From NCBI GenBank assembly GCA_017302795.1, contig JAFLCB010000007.1:124001-188000 (forward strand): a stretch of DNA of 64,000 nt, written 5' to 3'. The position numbers and the translations under genes were made by a program. Numbering within the stretch: position 1 is the stretch's first letter; the number at the start of each line of letters is the position of its first letter. Positions 53,305 through 62,630 of the stretch are shown here, one piece after another. This DNA comes from Deltaproteobacteria bacterium (GTDB taxonomy: Bacteria; Bdellovibrionota; Bdellovibrionia; Bdellovibrionales; JAMPXM01). Below the pieces are notes generated by a model. It saw only the letters and a program-made list of their open reading frames with translations. It had not been told where the DNA came from and did not search any database.

Positions 53305-53437
53305 ATTTGAAGATTAGTCGCGGGTGATGCAAGATGGTTTTCAGTGCTTGCAAAGGGGTTCCTATCTGCTTCGCTATTGAGGTAACCCCCGAATTTATGC
53401 CATTCGGGACTTGAATCTTCCGCTTCCGCTTCCGCTT

Positions 53438-54226
53438 TTAATTGTTAAATTCATCTTCGAAAGCCTTTGGTGTTTTCATTCCGACCGATGAGTGCGGCGG
53501 TTCTTCGTTGTAAGACCGTCGCCACTTCTCGATCTTCTTTGCATCGTTCAAGCACTCGTCCCGGAAGCGCGAATTGAAGGATTCAATGAACGCATTCTGA
53601 ATCGGTTTGCCCGGCTGAATATATTCTATCGCAATACTATTTTTGTAAGCCCAGTCCATTAATTCTCGCGACGACATTTCTGGGCCATTGTCACATCGAA
53701 CTTTTCTGGAAAGATTCTCGAGCGATTGGAAAAACGAAATCATATCACCGCTCGTAATCGAGTACGCGGCAAGCAGACCCGGACTTTTCTTCGTGCAATC
53801 GTCGACGATCGTAAGGCACTTCAAATGCCGATCGTTTTCAAATCGGTCGGATACAAAGTCGAACGCCTAAATTTCGTTCGGCGTCGTCGCCTTGTTGTGC
53901 GGAACCCTTTTCACAGCCATCTGCTTCACGCGCCTTCGGTTTTTAATCTGCAAGCAGAGCTTTTGGTAGACTCGCTCGGTTCGATGTATACTCACAACGA
54001 GACCTTCGCGGCGAAGTAAAAAATGGAGGCGCGGCAAACCGAAACGTCGGTGCTTCGTTGAGAGTTCTTTTATTCGCCGCTCAAGATCCTCGTCTCGAGA
54101 TTTGTGCGGCTTGTACGTCATCGTTGATCGATTCAGGCCCAAGACATTCACAATGTGGCGAACGCTCGCCGAATATTTGGCTTTCAAACACACAGCGGAA
54201 CTTTTCTGGGAGTTGAGCCCTACCAC
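53438..54226 (-). pseudogene. IS3 transposase OrfB, broken by an in-frame stop
   Basis: The HTH_21-like N-terminal part (KHRRFGLPRLHFLLRREGL) and rve integrase core lie in the same frame, separated by TAG at 53867-53869. The family normally has Trp there (NERWSFDFVSD; here NEI-stop-AFDFVSD). The DDE residues remain: TIVDDCTK, RCDNGPEM and NAFIESFNSRFRDE. A short deletion follows ECLND compared with the usual C-terminal segment. Confidence 0.8.
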
Positions 54227-54306
54227 TTTTTGAATTCACATCCTTCAGCATCACGATGTCGAGCGCTTGTTCTGCAACGATTCGTTTTAGTTTGCCGTTT
54301 TCGGAT

Positions 54307-54480
54307 TCAAGCTCCCGAAGCCGTTTCGTTCACCGTCATGTTGGAAAATTTCTTTTTTTTCCACGTGTAGATCGTGGCGGGAGTGATGCCGAATTCTCGG
54401 CCGAGGTCTAAAACCTTCTCGCCGTTTTTCTGTCTGCTCAAAAGTCTGATGATCTGTTCTTCCGTGGACTTTTTCTTCAT
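54307..54480 (-). pseudogene. IS3 transposase OrfA, frameshifted
   Basis: The ATG at 54480 gives STEEQIIRLLSRQKNGEKVL, then LGREFGITPATIYTWKKK, the OrfA helix-turn-helix. The frame is lost at TVNETASGA; the continuation (RLRELESENGKLKRIVAEQA) lies in another frame and a further one-base loss follows near NSKK. At least two indels. Confidence 0.75.
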
Positions 54481-54710
54481 TTGATCCCTCGTGGTCCAGT
54501 CGGTCACATCGAGAATCAAGTTACAAGTGGTCTAAATTTTCGGGGCAACCTCACTATGCTGTGAATCACTACTTCTCTGGAGAATCTCGGCCTAAATCCT
54601 ATATGCCAAGAATTGGTTATGCGCTGGCCTGTATGGCGCTATTTGGAGTATGGACGATGGCGGGAGCGCGTGGAGCCTTCTTGCCGGCCGTGCAAGCTAT
54701 TCAGCGTTGA

Positions 54711-55164
54711 TGCATTGAGCATCAAATTGCCTGGGGAATTTCCGCGTTTTGCTTCGCACTTTCGGCTTTGATTGTCTTGTTCTGTGCAAAAACGAGCTCA
54801 TGTGAGCGCTGCTGATGTTTTTTCTTAGCGCACGTGTCACGTAAACTTTCTTTGTTAGAAAAGCGACACTGTACTTAATTGAGTTATATAGCGAGTGAGA
54901 TTGCTTTAACTGCACGGTGTTGCAGCTGATCTGGATAGACTTTTTGAGTAGAAATTGTTACGTGTACATTATAGCTCTTATAAGATTTCGCGGGTGTGCA
55001 CTGCGTTCGTGCATAGTTCAGGGGAAATAGGGTCGTTTCTCAAGGCGGACCTATGTGGAATATCAAAATTTGCTTTAAATGCAAGCCTCATCAAAATTCA
55101 GTTCACTCTTTTGAATCCATTCATACAGGCAATCTTTTCGCTAGAGAAAGTCTAGGCTGAATGT
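54711..55164. other. 454-bp stretch without a gene
   Basis: Between the IS-interrupted gene and the P-type ATPase gene. A GCTCA-TG-TGAGC hairpin near 54798 followed by a T-rich stretch near 54814-54821 could be a weak terminator. The region before 55165 presumably holds the ATPase promoter. I see no supported coding frame. Confidence 0.4.
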
Positions 55165-57888
55165 ATGGCAAGAGTGATAAGTGAGAAAAGATGGCATAGC
55201 ACGGAGATCAAAGAAGTACTTTCAGTTCTCGATTCGAGCGCGAGCGGTCTGTCCCTGGCGGAGGCCGAAGCGCGACTTCAAAAGCATGGACGCAATCAGT
55301 TACCTGAAGCAAAACGACGTTCCTATTTAAGTATTTTTTTCGGACAATTTTTAAGCCCACTCATTTATCTCTTGTTGCTAGCAGCCTTGGTCGCATTTGT
55401 TGTTGGTGAGGGTAAAGACTCTGTCGTCATTTTGGTCGTCGTTATAATCAACGCTTTAATTGGGACTTTTCAAGAAGGACGAGCAGAGCAGTCTCTAGAA
55501 GCGTTGCGAAAACTCGCAAAATTGCAGTCGAGAGTCATTCGCAACAGCATTGAGCAGCTCATCGAAGCCAGTGAGATTGTTCCAGGTGATATCGTTTCCC
55601 TTCAAGCTGGGGATGCAGTACCGGCAGATGGACGTATCATTGAATCAACACAGCTAACCACGGCGGAAGCTGCTTTAACTGGCGAATCGCTCCCAGTTGA
55701 AAAGTTAGTTCAGACCCTGTTGCCGGATACCCCTTTGGCGGATCGCCGAAATATGATCTATGCAGGAACTTATGTCCACTCTGGTCGGTGTGTTGCGATC
55801 GTAACAGCAACTGGTTTTGAAAATGAAATTGGCAAAATTGCTAAGCTCGCATCCACGGCCATTCAGCCCAAAACCCAACTGGAATTAAGGATTCGAAAGT
55901 TTGGTCATTATCTAATTTATGCAGCAGTTGTTTTGTGTCTGCTTGTTGTCTTTCTGGGACAGCTGCGCGGAATCCCGATCGCTGAAATTTTCATGGTGGC
56001 CATTAGCCAAATGGTCTCGCTTGTTCCCGAAGGATTGCCTGTGGCCATGACAATTGCTCTGGCTGTAGGTGTGCAGCGAATGGCCAAACGAAACACTGTC
56101 GTCAGAAGGCTATCGGCGGTAGAGTCGTTGGGTTCAACGACTGTTATCTGTACAGACAAGACTGGAACGCTGACCCGAAATGAAATGACGGTGACAAATG
56201 TTTACCTGCCATTTCAACAAAGAAATGTTTCTGTCAGCGGTGTGGGCTATGCACCAAATGGTTCGTTTATTCAAAATGAAAAGGTACATCATTTAGAGGG
56301 CGACGCTGTATTGTCTCGATTGATTCAAGCCTGTGTACTTTGTAACGACGCCCAGTTGTTGCCGCCTTCTTCGCAGATTGCGGAATGGAAAATTCTTGGG
56401 GATCCAACAGAAGGGGCCCTTTTAACTCTTGCAAGTAAGGCTGGGCTAGATTTGCTAGCGACTCGCAAAAAGTATCCGCGTTTGGCAGAAATCCCTTTTG
56501 ACTCAAATATTAAAATGATGGCGACACAGAATCAACTCGAGGATGAAAGCATCGTTTTCATCAAAGGTGCACCTGAACTGCTTGTTGATTATTGTAAGTC
56601 CATTTATACCGACAATGGTGAAGCAGAATTAACAGATGAAGTCCGTCAACAAACACGGGCGGCTGCAGATCGAATGGCAGATTCAGCTTTGCGGGTGTTG
56701 GCCTTTGCCTGTGTTCGAAAGATCCCGCTTGATACACAGTCGGGCATTGAATCATTTTATAAAGAAGCCATTTTAATTGGGCTTGTGGGACAAATTGATC
56801 CACCTCGAACTGAAGTTTCGCAGGCTGTGCGTGAAAGCCAAAGTGCGGGCATTAAAACAGTCATGGTTACTGGGGATCACAAGGTCACCGGGATGGCGAT
56901 AGCAAGAGCTTTAGGGATTAGCAAAGACGGCGATCTGGCGCTGGATGGTAAAGAAATAGAAGCTCTTTCGGATTCAGCCCTTGAGAGCATGATTGAGCGA
57001 GTGACTGTTTTTGCTCGAGTTCATCCGGCTCAAAAACTTAGAATTGTAGAGACCTTTCAGCGAAAAGGTCATGTGGTCGCAATGACGGGAGATGGGGTCA
57101 ACGATGCTCCAGCATTGGTAAAGGCTGATGTCGGTGTTTCTATGGGAATCACTGGAACGGAAGTAGCGAAAGAGGCATCAAAAATTGTTCTTACTGACGA
57201 TAATTTTGCAACAATAGTAGCAGCAGTTGCTGAAGGTCGATTAGTTTATCAGAACATTAAGAAGTTAGTGCTTTATCTTTTTAGCACGTCGATTTCAGAA
57301 GTCATCATTCTGGTACTTGCACTGATAGGCGGATTCCCGCCACCACTTGCTGCTGTTCAGATTCTTTGGATTAACCTTGTGACTGAGGGGACGTTAACCG
57401 TGAATCTAGTTATGGAACCCGCCGAGGGAAACGAAATGAGGTCGGCACCGATTCCGTCAAGCCAGCCGCTTTTAGATCGATCGATTCTGTCACGTATGCC
57501 GTTGATGGTCATTTCGATAACTGCTTCAACATTTGGCTGGTTTTGGTTTCGTACTGCACAGGGTGCAGATGCCTCAATTATCCAATCAGAAACGCTTTCC
57601 GTTCTGGCTGTGTGTTGTTGGTTTAATGTACTCAATTGTCGATCTGCAACGCGCTCCGCTTTTTCGTGGGACCTCATTAGGAATCCATGGCTCATTGGCG
57701 GACTAATACTGGGTAACGTGCTTCACATTGCCGTCATCTATTGGGAACCTCTGAGTAGATTATTCCATACGGTACCAATAGCGCCGACACAGTTTTTCGC
57801 AATTGGCGCTGTTGCAAGTCTCGTTCTTTGGGCTGAAGAAATTCGAAAATTAATTTTAAAACAAAAACAGAAGGAGATTAAATTATGA
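55165..57888 (+). CDS. cation-transporting P-type ATPase (type II, Ca2+/SERCA-like)
   Basis: 907 aa. N-terminal cation ATPase domain (GLSLAEAEARLQKHGRNQLP), actuator motif TGES in AALTGESLPVEK, M4 motif VPEGLPVAM, phosphorylation site CTDKTGTLTRNEMTV, nucleotide site FIKGAPELL, hinge MTGDGVNDAPALVKADVGVS, M6 NLVTEGTLTVNL. The PEGLP motif and layout fit type IIA/IIB Ca2+ or Mn2+ pumps. M6 has Glu where SERCA has Asp, so the ion is uncertain. Its TGA overlaps an ATG (ATGA) of a following gene that is disrupted by IS sequence. Confidence 0.92.
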   Translation: MARVISEKRWHSTEIKEVLSVLDSSASGLSLAEAEARLQKHGRNQLPEAKRRSYLSIFFGQFLSPLIYLLLLAALVAFVVGEGKDSVVILVVVIINALIGTFQEGRAEQSLEALRKLAKLQSRVIRNSIEQLIEASEIVPGDIVSLQAGDAVPADGRIIESTQLTTAEAALTGESLPVEKLVQTLLPDTPLADRRNMIYAGTYVHSGRCVAIVTATGFENEIGKIAKLASTAIQPKTQLELRIRKFGHYLIYAAVVLCLLVVFLGQLRGIPIAEIFMVAISQMVSLVPEGLPVAMTIALAVGVQRMAKRNTVVRRLSAVESLGSTTVICTDKTGTLTRNEMTVTNVYLPFQQRNVSVSGVGYAPNGSFIQNEKVHHLEGDAVLSRLIQACVLCNDAQLLPPSSQIAEWKILGDPTEGALLTLASKAGLDLLATRKKYPRLAEIPFDSNIKMMATQNQLEDESIVFIKGAPELLVDYCKSIYTDNGEAELTDEVRQQTRAAADRMADSALRVLAFACVRKIPLDTQSGIESFYKEAILIGLVGQIDPPRTEVSQAVRESQSAGIKTVMVTGDHKVTGMAIARALGISKDGDLALDGKEIEALSDSALESMIERVTVFARVHPAQKLRIVETFQRKGHVVAMTGDGVNDAPALVKADVGVSMGITGTEVAKEASKIVLTDDNFATIVAAVAEGRLVYQNIKKLVLYLFSTSISEVIILVLALIGGFPPPLAAVQILWINLVTEGTLTVNLVMEPAEGNEMRSAPIPSSQPLLDRSILSRMPLMVISITASTFGWFWFRTAQGADASIIQSETLSVLAVCCWFNVLNCRSATRSAFSWDLIRNPWLIGGLILGNVLHIAVIYWEPLSRLFHTVPIAPTQFFAIGAVASLVLWAEEIRKLILKQKQKEIKL

Positions 57889-57941
57889 AAGCACTATGGT
57901 CCTATTGGCCTAGCCGGGTAAACTTGGTCCAGAGGTTGTGA
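57885..57941 (+). pseudogene. start of a gene coupled to the P-type ATPase, cut by IS sequence
   Basis: The ATG overlaps the ATPase stop codon and KEGGAG-like AAGGAGATTAAATT lies upstream. After MKALWSYWPSRV the frame ends at 57941, inside the 5' region of an IS3-type orfA. The arrangement suggests that a co-translated downstream gene lost all but its first few codons when the element arrived. The short frame itself is unlikely to be functional. Confidence 0.35.
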
Positions 57942-57971
57942 TACAATCTGGGCCTGAAACGGAGAAGGTCC

Positions 57972-58402
57972 ATGCCCAAGAAACGGTACACGACAGAAGA
58001 AATCATTCAGCATTTGCGCACAGCGGAGATCGAGCAATCCAAAGGCTTGAGCCAAGAAGAAGTTGCGAGAAAAGTCGGCGTGACAAAAGTGACTCTCGCT
58101 CGCTGGAAGAACGAATACGGCAGCTTGAAGATCGATCAAGCCAGACGTTTGAAGGATCTCGAAGCCGAAAACAACCGTCTCAAAAAAATCGTCGCCGACC
58201 TATCAATTGATAACTCGATTCTGAAAGAAGTAGCCAAGGGAAACTTCTAAGCCCTGCACGAATGCGTGAAGCGGTCGTTCATGCGATTAAGACGCTTCAG
58301 GTAAGCGAGCGCAGGGCTTGCAAAGTCACATCGGTCAACTGCGGTCAACGAACCGCCCAACCAGGAGCGCGATGCAGAGAGTATCGACTATGGGGTCCTT
58401 AG
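57972..58402 (+). mobile_element. second IS3-family remnant: intact orfA, truncated orfB
   Basis: OrfA (57972-58250, 92 aa) has the HTH YTTEEIIQHLRTAEIEQSKG, EEVARKVGVTKVTLARWKNE and the leucine zipper LKDLEAENNRLKKIVADLSI. OrfB continues in the overlapping frame from 58250 (SPARMREAVVHAIKTLQVSE, RRACKVTSV), a typical IS3 OrfB start, but degenerates and stops at 58402; the integrase core is missing. The 3' end was lost against the lipoprotein gene. Not closely similar to the element at 53378-54553. Confidence 0.75.
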
Positions 58403-58419
58403 ATGTTAGAAAAAGCGTT

Positions 58420-59466
58420 ATGCAATACTTTCATCTAAGAATATTGATTTTAATCTTTATCGCATTGTTTGGTGCAACTGGTTGTTCAAGTCTGGCATCA
58501 AAATCTTCTCAAGTTAACAAAGGCGACATGAAATCAGAAACAAGCTATCGGGTCATAAATTTGGGACTGGATTTCGATGCCTTCTGGAATCTCGCGAAGG
58601 ATAAAGAATTCGAAGAACAAGTCAAAGTTTGGAATGACAAGATTGAGAAGCCTCATCAAGTATTCTATGACGGTTTGGTTTGGCAAAAGATGAGCAATCC
58701 AAAATGGGAAGAACGTAAAATTCGGCGGTTGAAAGAGTTTTTCCCCAAGTATCAGAGTCTTTATCCAAGTATGCAGTCTGAATTTCGCCATTTTGATGGC
58801 ACGTTAGAAAAGCAAATCAAACGATTTACTCAGTTTTTTCCTGATGCTCATTTCAACTTACCGATCTATGCGGTTCCTTCGACGACATTCAACGGCAAGG
58901 GCGGCGAAGGCGGCGATTCCGGTGATCCGGAAGGAAAAACTGTTCTCGCATTTGGTATCGATATGATCGTAGATCGTCATGACAACCCAGATGTTTTGTA
59001 TTCGCATGAGCTCTTTCACATTTATCATGTGAGTGCAATTGGGATGAACGAAGAAGTTTTCGTAAACGAGGGGCGATTGACTCTTCCTCTTTGGCTCGAA
59101 GGATTGGCCACCTATATCAGTCAGCAGATAAATCCCGAGGCTCCCGTCGCAGATGTTCTAATGGATAAGGATTTGTCAAATGTGACGAAAAAACAAATTC
59201 GTATACTAGCAAAGAAATTTATTTCTGAAGCCAGTGAAAAAGCATTCGATCCCAAAAAACCAGAAATTTACAAAAAGTGGTTCGCAATAGATCCTCAATT
59301 CAAACTTGGCCGCGGATTTCCTCAGCGCTGCGGATATTTACTTGGATTAAAAGTTTCGGAATATCTCGCTAAAAAAAATTCGCTTGAGACGATGGTACAT
59401 TGGAAAGTTGCGGAAGCTCATCAGCAAGTTCTTTTGACCTTAAAAGAAATCGCCTCTGAGCATTAA
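58420..59466 (+). CDS. lipoprotein with zincin (HExxH) metallopeptidase motif
   Basis: 348 aa from the ATG at 58420. Signal peptide ILILIFIALFGATGCSSL with lipobox ATGC. Around residue ~195 it has YSHELFHIYH (HExxH with Glu as base) and 27 residues later LPLWLEGLATYIS, whose Glu fits the third zinc ligand of gluzincins. This is similar in style to DUF2268/peptidase M1-M61-like enzymes. A membrane-anchored periplasmic or surface protease is likely; substrate unknown. The frame is open from 58318 into IS sequence, which is rejected as start because it would bury the signal peptide. Confidence 0.72.
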   Translation: MQYFHLRILILIFIALFGATGCSSLASKSSQVNKGDMKSETSYRVINLGLDFDAFWNLAKDKEFEEQVKVWNDKIEKPHQVFYDGLVWQKMSNPKWEERKIRRLKEFFPKYQSLYPSMQSEFRHFDGTLEKQIKRFTQFFPDAHFNLPIYAVPSTTFNGKGGEGGDSGDPEGKTVLAFGIDMIVDRHDNPDVLYSHELFHIYHVSAIGMNEEVFVNEGRLTLPLWLEGLATYISQQINPEAPVADVLMDKDLSNVTKKQIRILAKKFISEASEKAFDPKKPEIYKKWFAIDPQFKLGRGFPQRCGYLLGLKVSEYLAKKNSLETMVHWKVAEAHQQVLLTLKEIASEH

Positions 59467-59557
59467 GCTTTTGTCAGAATTTCTTTGGGAAATTAATTGG
59501 ATGGAATTCTTCCGTCCGTGTAAGTGCCTGAAACCATTGGGCTCCCCAAGTTCGGGC

Positions 59558-59600
59558 TACCAAAAGTTACCAAGCTGAAATGCTTAGAAATGCGGAGAAA
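59558..59600. repeat. left att-like direct repeat block
   Basis: Contains TACCAAAAGTTACCA (59558-59572), repeated exactly at 62841-62855. It is followed by TGAAATGCT / GAAAT / GAAA (59576-59600), which recurs with the same spacing at 62666-62690 (18 of 25 positions). The blocks bracket the HigBA and 587-aa genes and the right copy abuts the integrase gene. Candidate recombination sites (inference). Confidence 0.45.
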
Positions 59601-59624
59601 GGTAGAATCAGGCCTTGAGCGATG

Positions 59625-59640
59625 TTAGCGTATATGCTAA
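59625..59640. promoter_or_regulatory. candidate autoregulatory operator of the toxin-antitoxin operon
   Basis: TTAGCGTATATGCTAA: 5-bp arms TTAGC/GCTAA around a TATAT core, immediately followed by ATAT and ending 15 bp before the toxin ATG. It overlaps a probable -10 region, as expected for repression by the antitoxin's helix-turn-helix. Confidence 0.55.
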
Positions 59641-59655
59641 TATCGTCTTAGGTTT

Positions 59656-59946
59656 ATGAAGAAAACTAAGCAGGTCTATCAGGGCGAATTCTTTAGCATC
59701 GAGTTTTTCATCGCGAGCGATGGCTCTGCGCCAGCTGAGGAGTGGCTCGATTCTCAACCTATGAAAATGCAGCAGAAGCTCGCGGCGCTTTTCAAAATGT
59801 TGGGCGATGTCGGCAAAATGTATAACGAGCAGAAGTTCAAGCATTTGACCGGAACGGACCAGCTTTTCGAATTCAAAGCGGATCAGGGTCGTGTTCTTTG
59901 TTTCTTCTTCGTTGGAAAGCGCGTGATTTTAACTCACGGTTTTTAA
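59656..59946 (+). CDS. HigB/RelE-superfamily toxin (phage-derived Gp49-like)
   Basis: 96 aa. Matches the Gp49/HigB pattern: FFIASDGSAPAEEWLDSQPM, KLAALFKMLGDVGKMYNEQK, FKHLTGTDQLFEFKADQGRV with the LxEx(R/K) strand, and LCFFFVGKRVILTHGF. These are ribosome-dependent mRNA endonucleases. Toxin-first order and the following Xre antitoxin are typical of HigBA. The ATG at 59656 is the only sensible start. Confidence 0.85.
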   Translation: MKKTKQVYQGEFFSIEFFIASDGSAPAEEWLDSQPMKMQQKLAALFKMLGDVGKMYNEQKFKHLTGTDQLFEFKADQGRVLCFFFVGKRVILTHGF

Positions 59947-60025
59947 AGAAGGGCGACAAGACCCCAAAAGGCGAAATTGAACGACCTGAAAAGATGAAAA
60001 CTGAATTTGTATCGAGGAGTAAGTA

Positions 60026-60337
60026 ATGAAGAAACAATCGAAAACTAAAAGCTGGCTCGATGAGAAGCTCAAAGATCCTAAGTTTAAAAAGGGATTCGAA
60101 AACGAATTCGAGAAGCTCTCGATTGGTGAACAGCTTGTTCGGCTTCGCCTGAAGGCTGACATGACCCAAGCTCAAGTTGCGAAACGCATTGGAACCACGG
60201 CGTCAGCGATCAGTCGTTATGAAAATGCTGAGTACGATCGTTATGAAATTCAAACTTTACGGAAGATAGTCGAAGCTTGCGGTGGTCATTTGAAACTTGT
60301 GATGGAAGGTCCGGATGATAAGGGGCGAGTGGCCTGA
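60026..60337 (+). CDS. HigA-type Xre family antitoxin
   Basis: 103 aa. N-terminal helical region (KDPKFKKGFENEFEKLSIGE) that typically binds the toxin, then an Xre helix-turn-helix (LRLKADMTQAQVAKRIGTTA, SAISRYENAEYDRYEIQTL). It starts 79 nt after the toxin stop with GAGGAGTAAGT upstream of the ATG. Neutralises the toxin and should repress the operon through the operator at 59625-59640. Confidence 0.9.
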   Translation: MKKQSKTKSWLDEKLKDPKFKKGFENEFEKLSIGEQLVRLRLKADMTQAQVAKRIGTTASAISRYENAEYDRYEIQTLRKIVEACGGHLKLVMEGPDDKGRVA

Positions 60338-60537
60338 TTGTGCCGACCGCTCATTTGAGCAGACTTCAGTGATCTAAAATAACTTTAGATTTCTTAACTT
60401 TCACTCAGTCGCTAGGTCTTGGTTTCGATACTTTCAAGTTTTAGACGAAATTTAGGTTCATATTCCGTATTTTATCTTTTGCGCGAGCATATAGAAGCCG
60501 AAAGGTTCAGATATGGATCGCAACGGATTGGAATTAA

Positions 60538-62301
60538 ATGCTGAAACAACTTCGAACCTCAAGAAGCGCAACATTCTACAAAACCGGCACGCTCTTACCG
60601 AAGGCATTTGTTGAGTCCACCTTCAGGCAGATTTCTCAGAAGGGTGAAGGCCGTCCCGTTATTCGAATTGTGAAGCAGAAGCACAAATCGCCGATGAAAT
60701 GCGAAATTTCATTCATCGTTTTCAAATTCCATGATGAGCCAAGTTTCTTCGATAATTCAGGTTTGAAGGAAGTTAAGTTTGCTTTTCTATTGATGGTGCA
60801 AACATCGCAGAATCTCATTGTTATAAAAAAGCATATCGATGGATTTGATCAGATCATTCAGAAAAGAGCTCAGCGCCACGAGTACGAAACGATTCAGTTT
60901 CTCTTTAGCTCTGAAGATCCCTCGTACGAGAAGATGGCACTTTCCTCTATGGGAATATCTAAAGCTGCGATTTTGAGGAAGACGCTTGAGTCTGACGATT
61001 TGAAAGGCCAGCTTTCCGCGCAGAGCGTCCGGCGCTCTATCCCGACGTCAACAACAGTTAGAACACGTGATCATCGTCACGTTCTTCGGCCCACGAGCTC
61101 CAGTATTTCCAAAACGGACAGTAAATCTAATTTCACGGGTCTGATGAAATGGATCAATGACATATGCGGAGAGCTCGCGAAAGCTCCAGGGCCGAATGCT
61201 TTTTTGAGCGGTTTTGCACAACCGGTAAAATTCGATCTCGTTCACGATAGGCCGCTGCGTCCAACGGCGGTTCTTCTAAACCTTTCGGAATTGAAGAGTG
61301 AGCTTTCATCCGATGCCAGTCTTTTTTGGGACGGGCGAGAACTGAAAGGAGCTCGAGCACACAGTTTTTTAAATCGACTTGAGAGTAATTTCGATGTCGG
61401 CGTAGAAGAACGAGAAAATCTTTTTCGAATTCAGGTTGGAGATGAGGAAAGTCGAGCGGATGTGGGGTTTCTCAAACTGAACAACAGTTCCTTTAGTCTT
61501 CGGTCTAAGTGGCTCAAAAAGATTTCGATTAAAACGCAGTCTTATGAGGAAATCGATTTGGAGAGATACCTAAATAAAGAACAGCACTTCACCATCACAT
61601 TCGATACTCCAGAATATGTTTATCTAGCGCGTAAAATATTTCGCGACCAGGGCATCATCAAGCACTGCGACGAGATCGTAGCGGCCATGGAAACTCTAAA
61701 TTTTTCGGGGATAAATGACGAAAAAGGCCCTCCAAAAAAGAGCGATCGGCGGTTTCCTAAAAACTCCGTGTTCAATCTCGTTGAAAAAAAGCTCTCCAAC
61801 AAAAACAGTGCTCTCCTTTGTGATGACTTGGGGGACGAATGGGCAGATTACGTCAAGCTGTCGAGGAGCCCGCTTGGCATTGCTTTGATTCACTGCAAGT
61901 TCGGTAAGCCGTCGACGAGTGCCAGTCAGTTGCACGAGGTAGTCGGACAGGCTCTGAAAAATATAGGCCGAACATCTCTTTCGCCTGAAGACATCGATCG
62001 TAAGCTTCTCAGCTGGGCAACCAACTACACCTCCACCAAAATTAAGCGCGTTCGATCTAAACATTCTTCGCAGCAGTTGCGGCGTCTTTGCGGGGACCTG
62101 ATTACAAGCCCCGTGGTTGCTAAGGAAATAAATCTAGTTGTTCCTTTTCTGTCGAAAGGCGAACTGGTAGCCCAGTTTAAGTTAATGGGCGCTTCTGCTA
62201 CCGTAAAACCGCATCTCCCCCAACTTGTTTGGCTCTTGTCGACATTCGTCGCCGCCTGTAAGGAAACAGGCGCTAAGCCTGTTATAATCTGTAGCAAGTA
62301 G
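60538..62301 (+). CDS. large protein of unknown function with restriction-nuclease-like core
   Basis: 587 aa, soluble. N-terminal ~150 residues contain beta strands (PMKCEISFIVFKFHDEP, KFAFLLMVQTSQNLIVI). A Ser/Thr/Arg-rich linker at ~160-195 leads to the central part. Around residue 425 there is LLCDDLGDEWADYVKL, a short strand, and GIALIHCKFGKPSTSASQLH then EVVGQALKNIG. The D...(E)xAD-x(n)-HCK arrangement recalls PD-(D/E)XK nucleases of Mrr type, with His in place of Gln/Glu before the catalytic Lys. I recall similar wording in uncharacterised restriction-linked proteins. It lies beside HigBA and an integrase, so a defence role is plausible but unproven. Confidence 0.6.
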   Translation: MLKQLRTSRSATFYKTGTLLPKAFVESTFRQISQKGEGRPVIRIVKQKHKSPMKCEISFIVFKFHDEPSFFDNSGLKEVKFAFLLMVQTSQNLIVIKKHIDGFDQIIQKRAQRHEYETIQFLFSSEDPSYEKMALSSMGISKAAILRKTLESDDLKGQLSAQSVRRSIPTSTTVRTRDHRHVLRPTSSSISKTDSKSNFTGLMKWINDICGELAKAPGPNAFLSGFAQPVKFDLVHDRPLRPTAVLLNLSELKSELSSDASLFWDGRELKGARAHSFLNRLESNFDVGVEERENLFRIQVGDEESRADVGFLKLNNSSFSLRSKWLKKISIKTQSYEEIDLERYLNKEQHFTITFDTPEYVYLARKIFRDQGIIKHCDEIVAAMETLNFSGINDEKGPPKKSDRRFPKNSVFNLVEKKLSNKNSALLCDDLGDEWADYVKLSRSPLGIALIHCKFGKPSTSASQLHEVVGQALKNIGRTSLSPEDIDRKLLSWATNYTSTKIKRVRSKHSSQQLRRLCGDLITSPVVAKEINLVVPFLSKGELVAQFKLMGASATVKPHLPQLVWLLSTFVAACKETGAKPVIICSK

Positions 62302-62630
62302 GCAAGGCGCGCCGAACCAGTGCTGGGCGAGTGATTGAGACATTGCTTTGTTAGGGCAGAGCAGGCGGTCCGGAGAAAGATGGATGGGCATCCCCAATCG
62401 GCTTCCGCCCCTGCGAGAGCCTCGCGCCGTACGTTCGAGATTTGATTCCACAGCAATGTCCTTTGGCCGGTTGCGTATGTGATAGCGACGATTGTCGAAA
62501 TCGCAATGACGAGGTCTTTCAGAATCGTGAGCATTGATCGATCCAAAGAAAAAGCTGACCGAACGACGGTCAGCCGGGATTCGAAATCAAAAATGTGGGT
62601 TTCGACGCTAGGGGCGGATGGAAACTGGAG

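Larger units (their letters stand above)
53378..54553 (-). mobile_element. degenerate IS3-family insertion sequence
   Basis: About 1176 bp. Ends are imperfect inverted repeats: TGAGGTAACCCCCGAA at 53378, and the complement of the right end gives TGAGGTTGCCCCGAAA. Both start TG and end CA. The same 4 bp, CTAT, flank both sides (53374-53377 and 54554-54557), a target duplication of the size usual for IS3. Both transposase frames inside are broken, so the element is inactive. Confidence 0.85.
53327..54710 (+). pseudogene. small membrane protein gene interrupted by an IS3-family element
   Basis: The left part (53327-53377) reads MQDGFQCLQRGSYLLRY. Removing the element and one copy of the CTAT duplication joins it in frame to 54558-54710 (AVNHYFSGESRPKSYMPRIG, YALACMALFGVWTMAGARGA, FLPAVQAIQR). 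The restored 67-codon frame has one TM helix. In-frame restoration across an independent structural boundary supports a real gene, placed 22 nt after ppk2. Function unknown. Confidence 0.55.

Noticed and set aside
62554-62600. Hairpin followed by GGGATTCGAAATC that resembles a tRNA T-arm region
   Set aside because: The rest of a cloverleaf (acceptor, D-arm, anticodon arm) cannot be formed around it.
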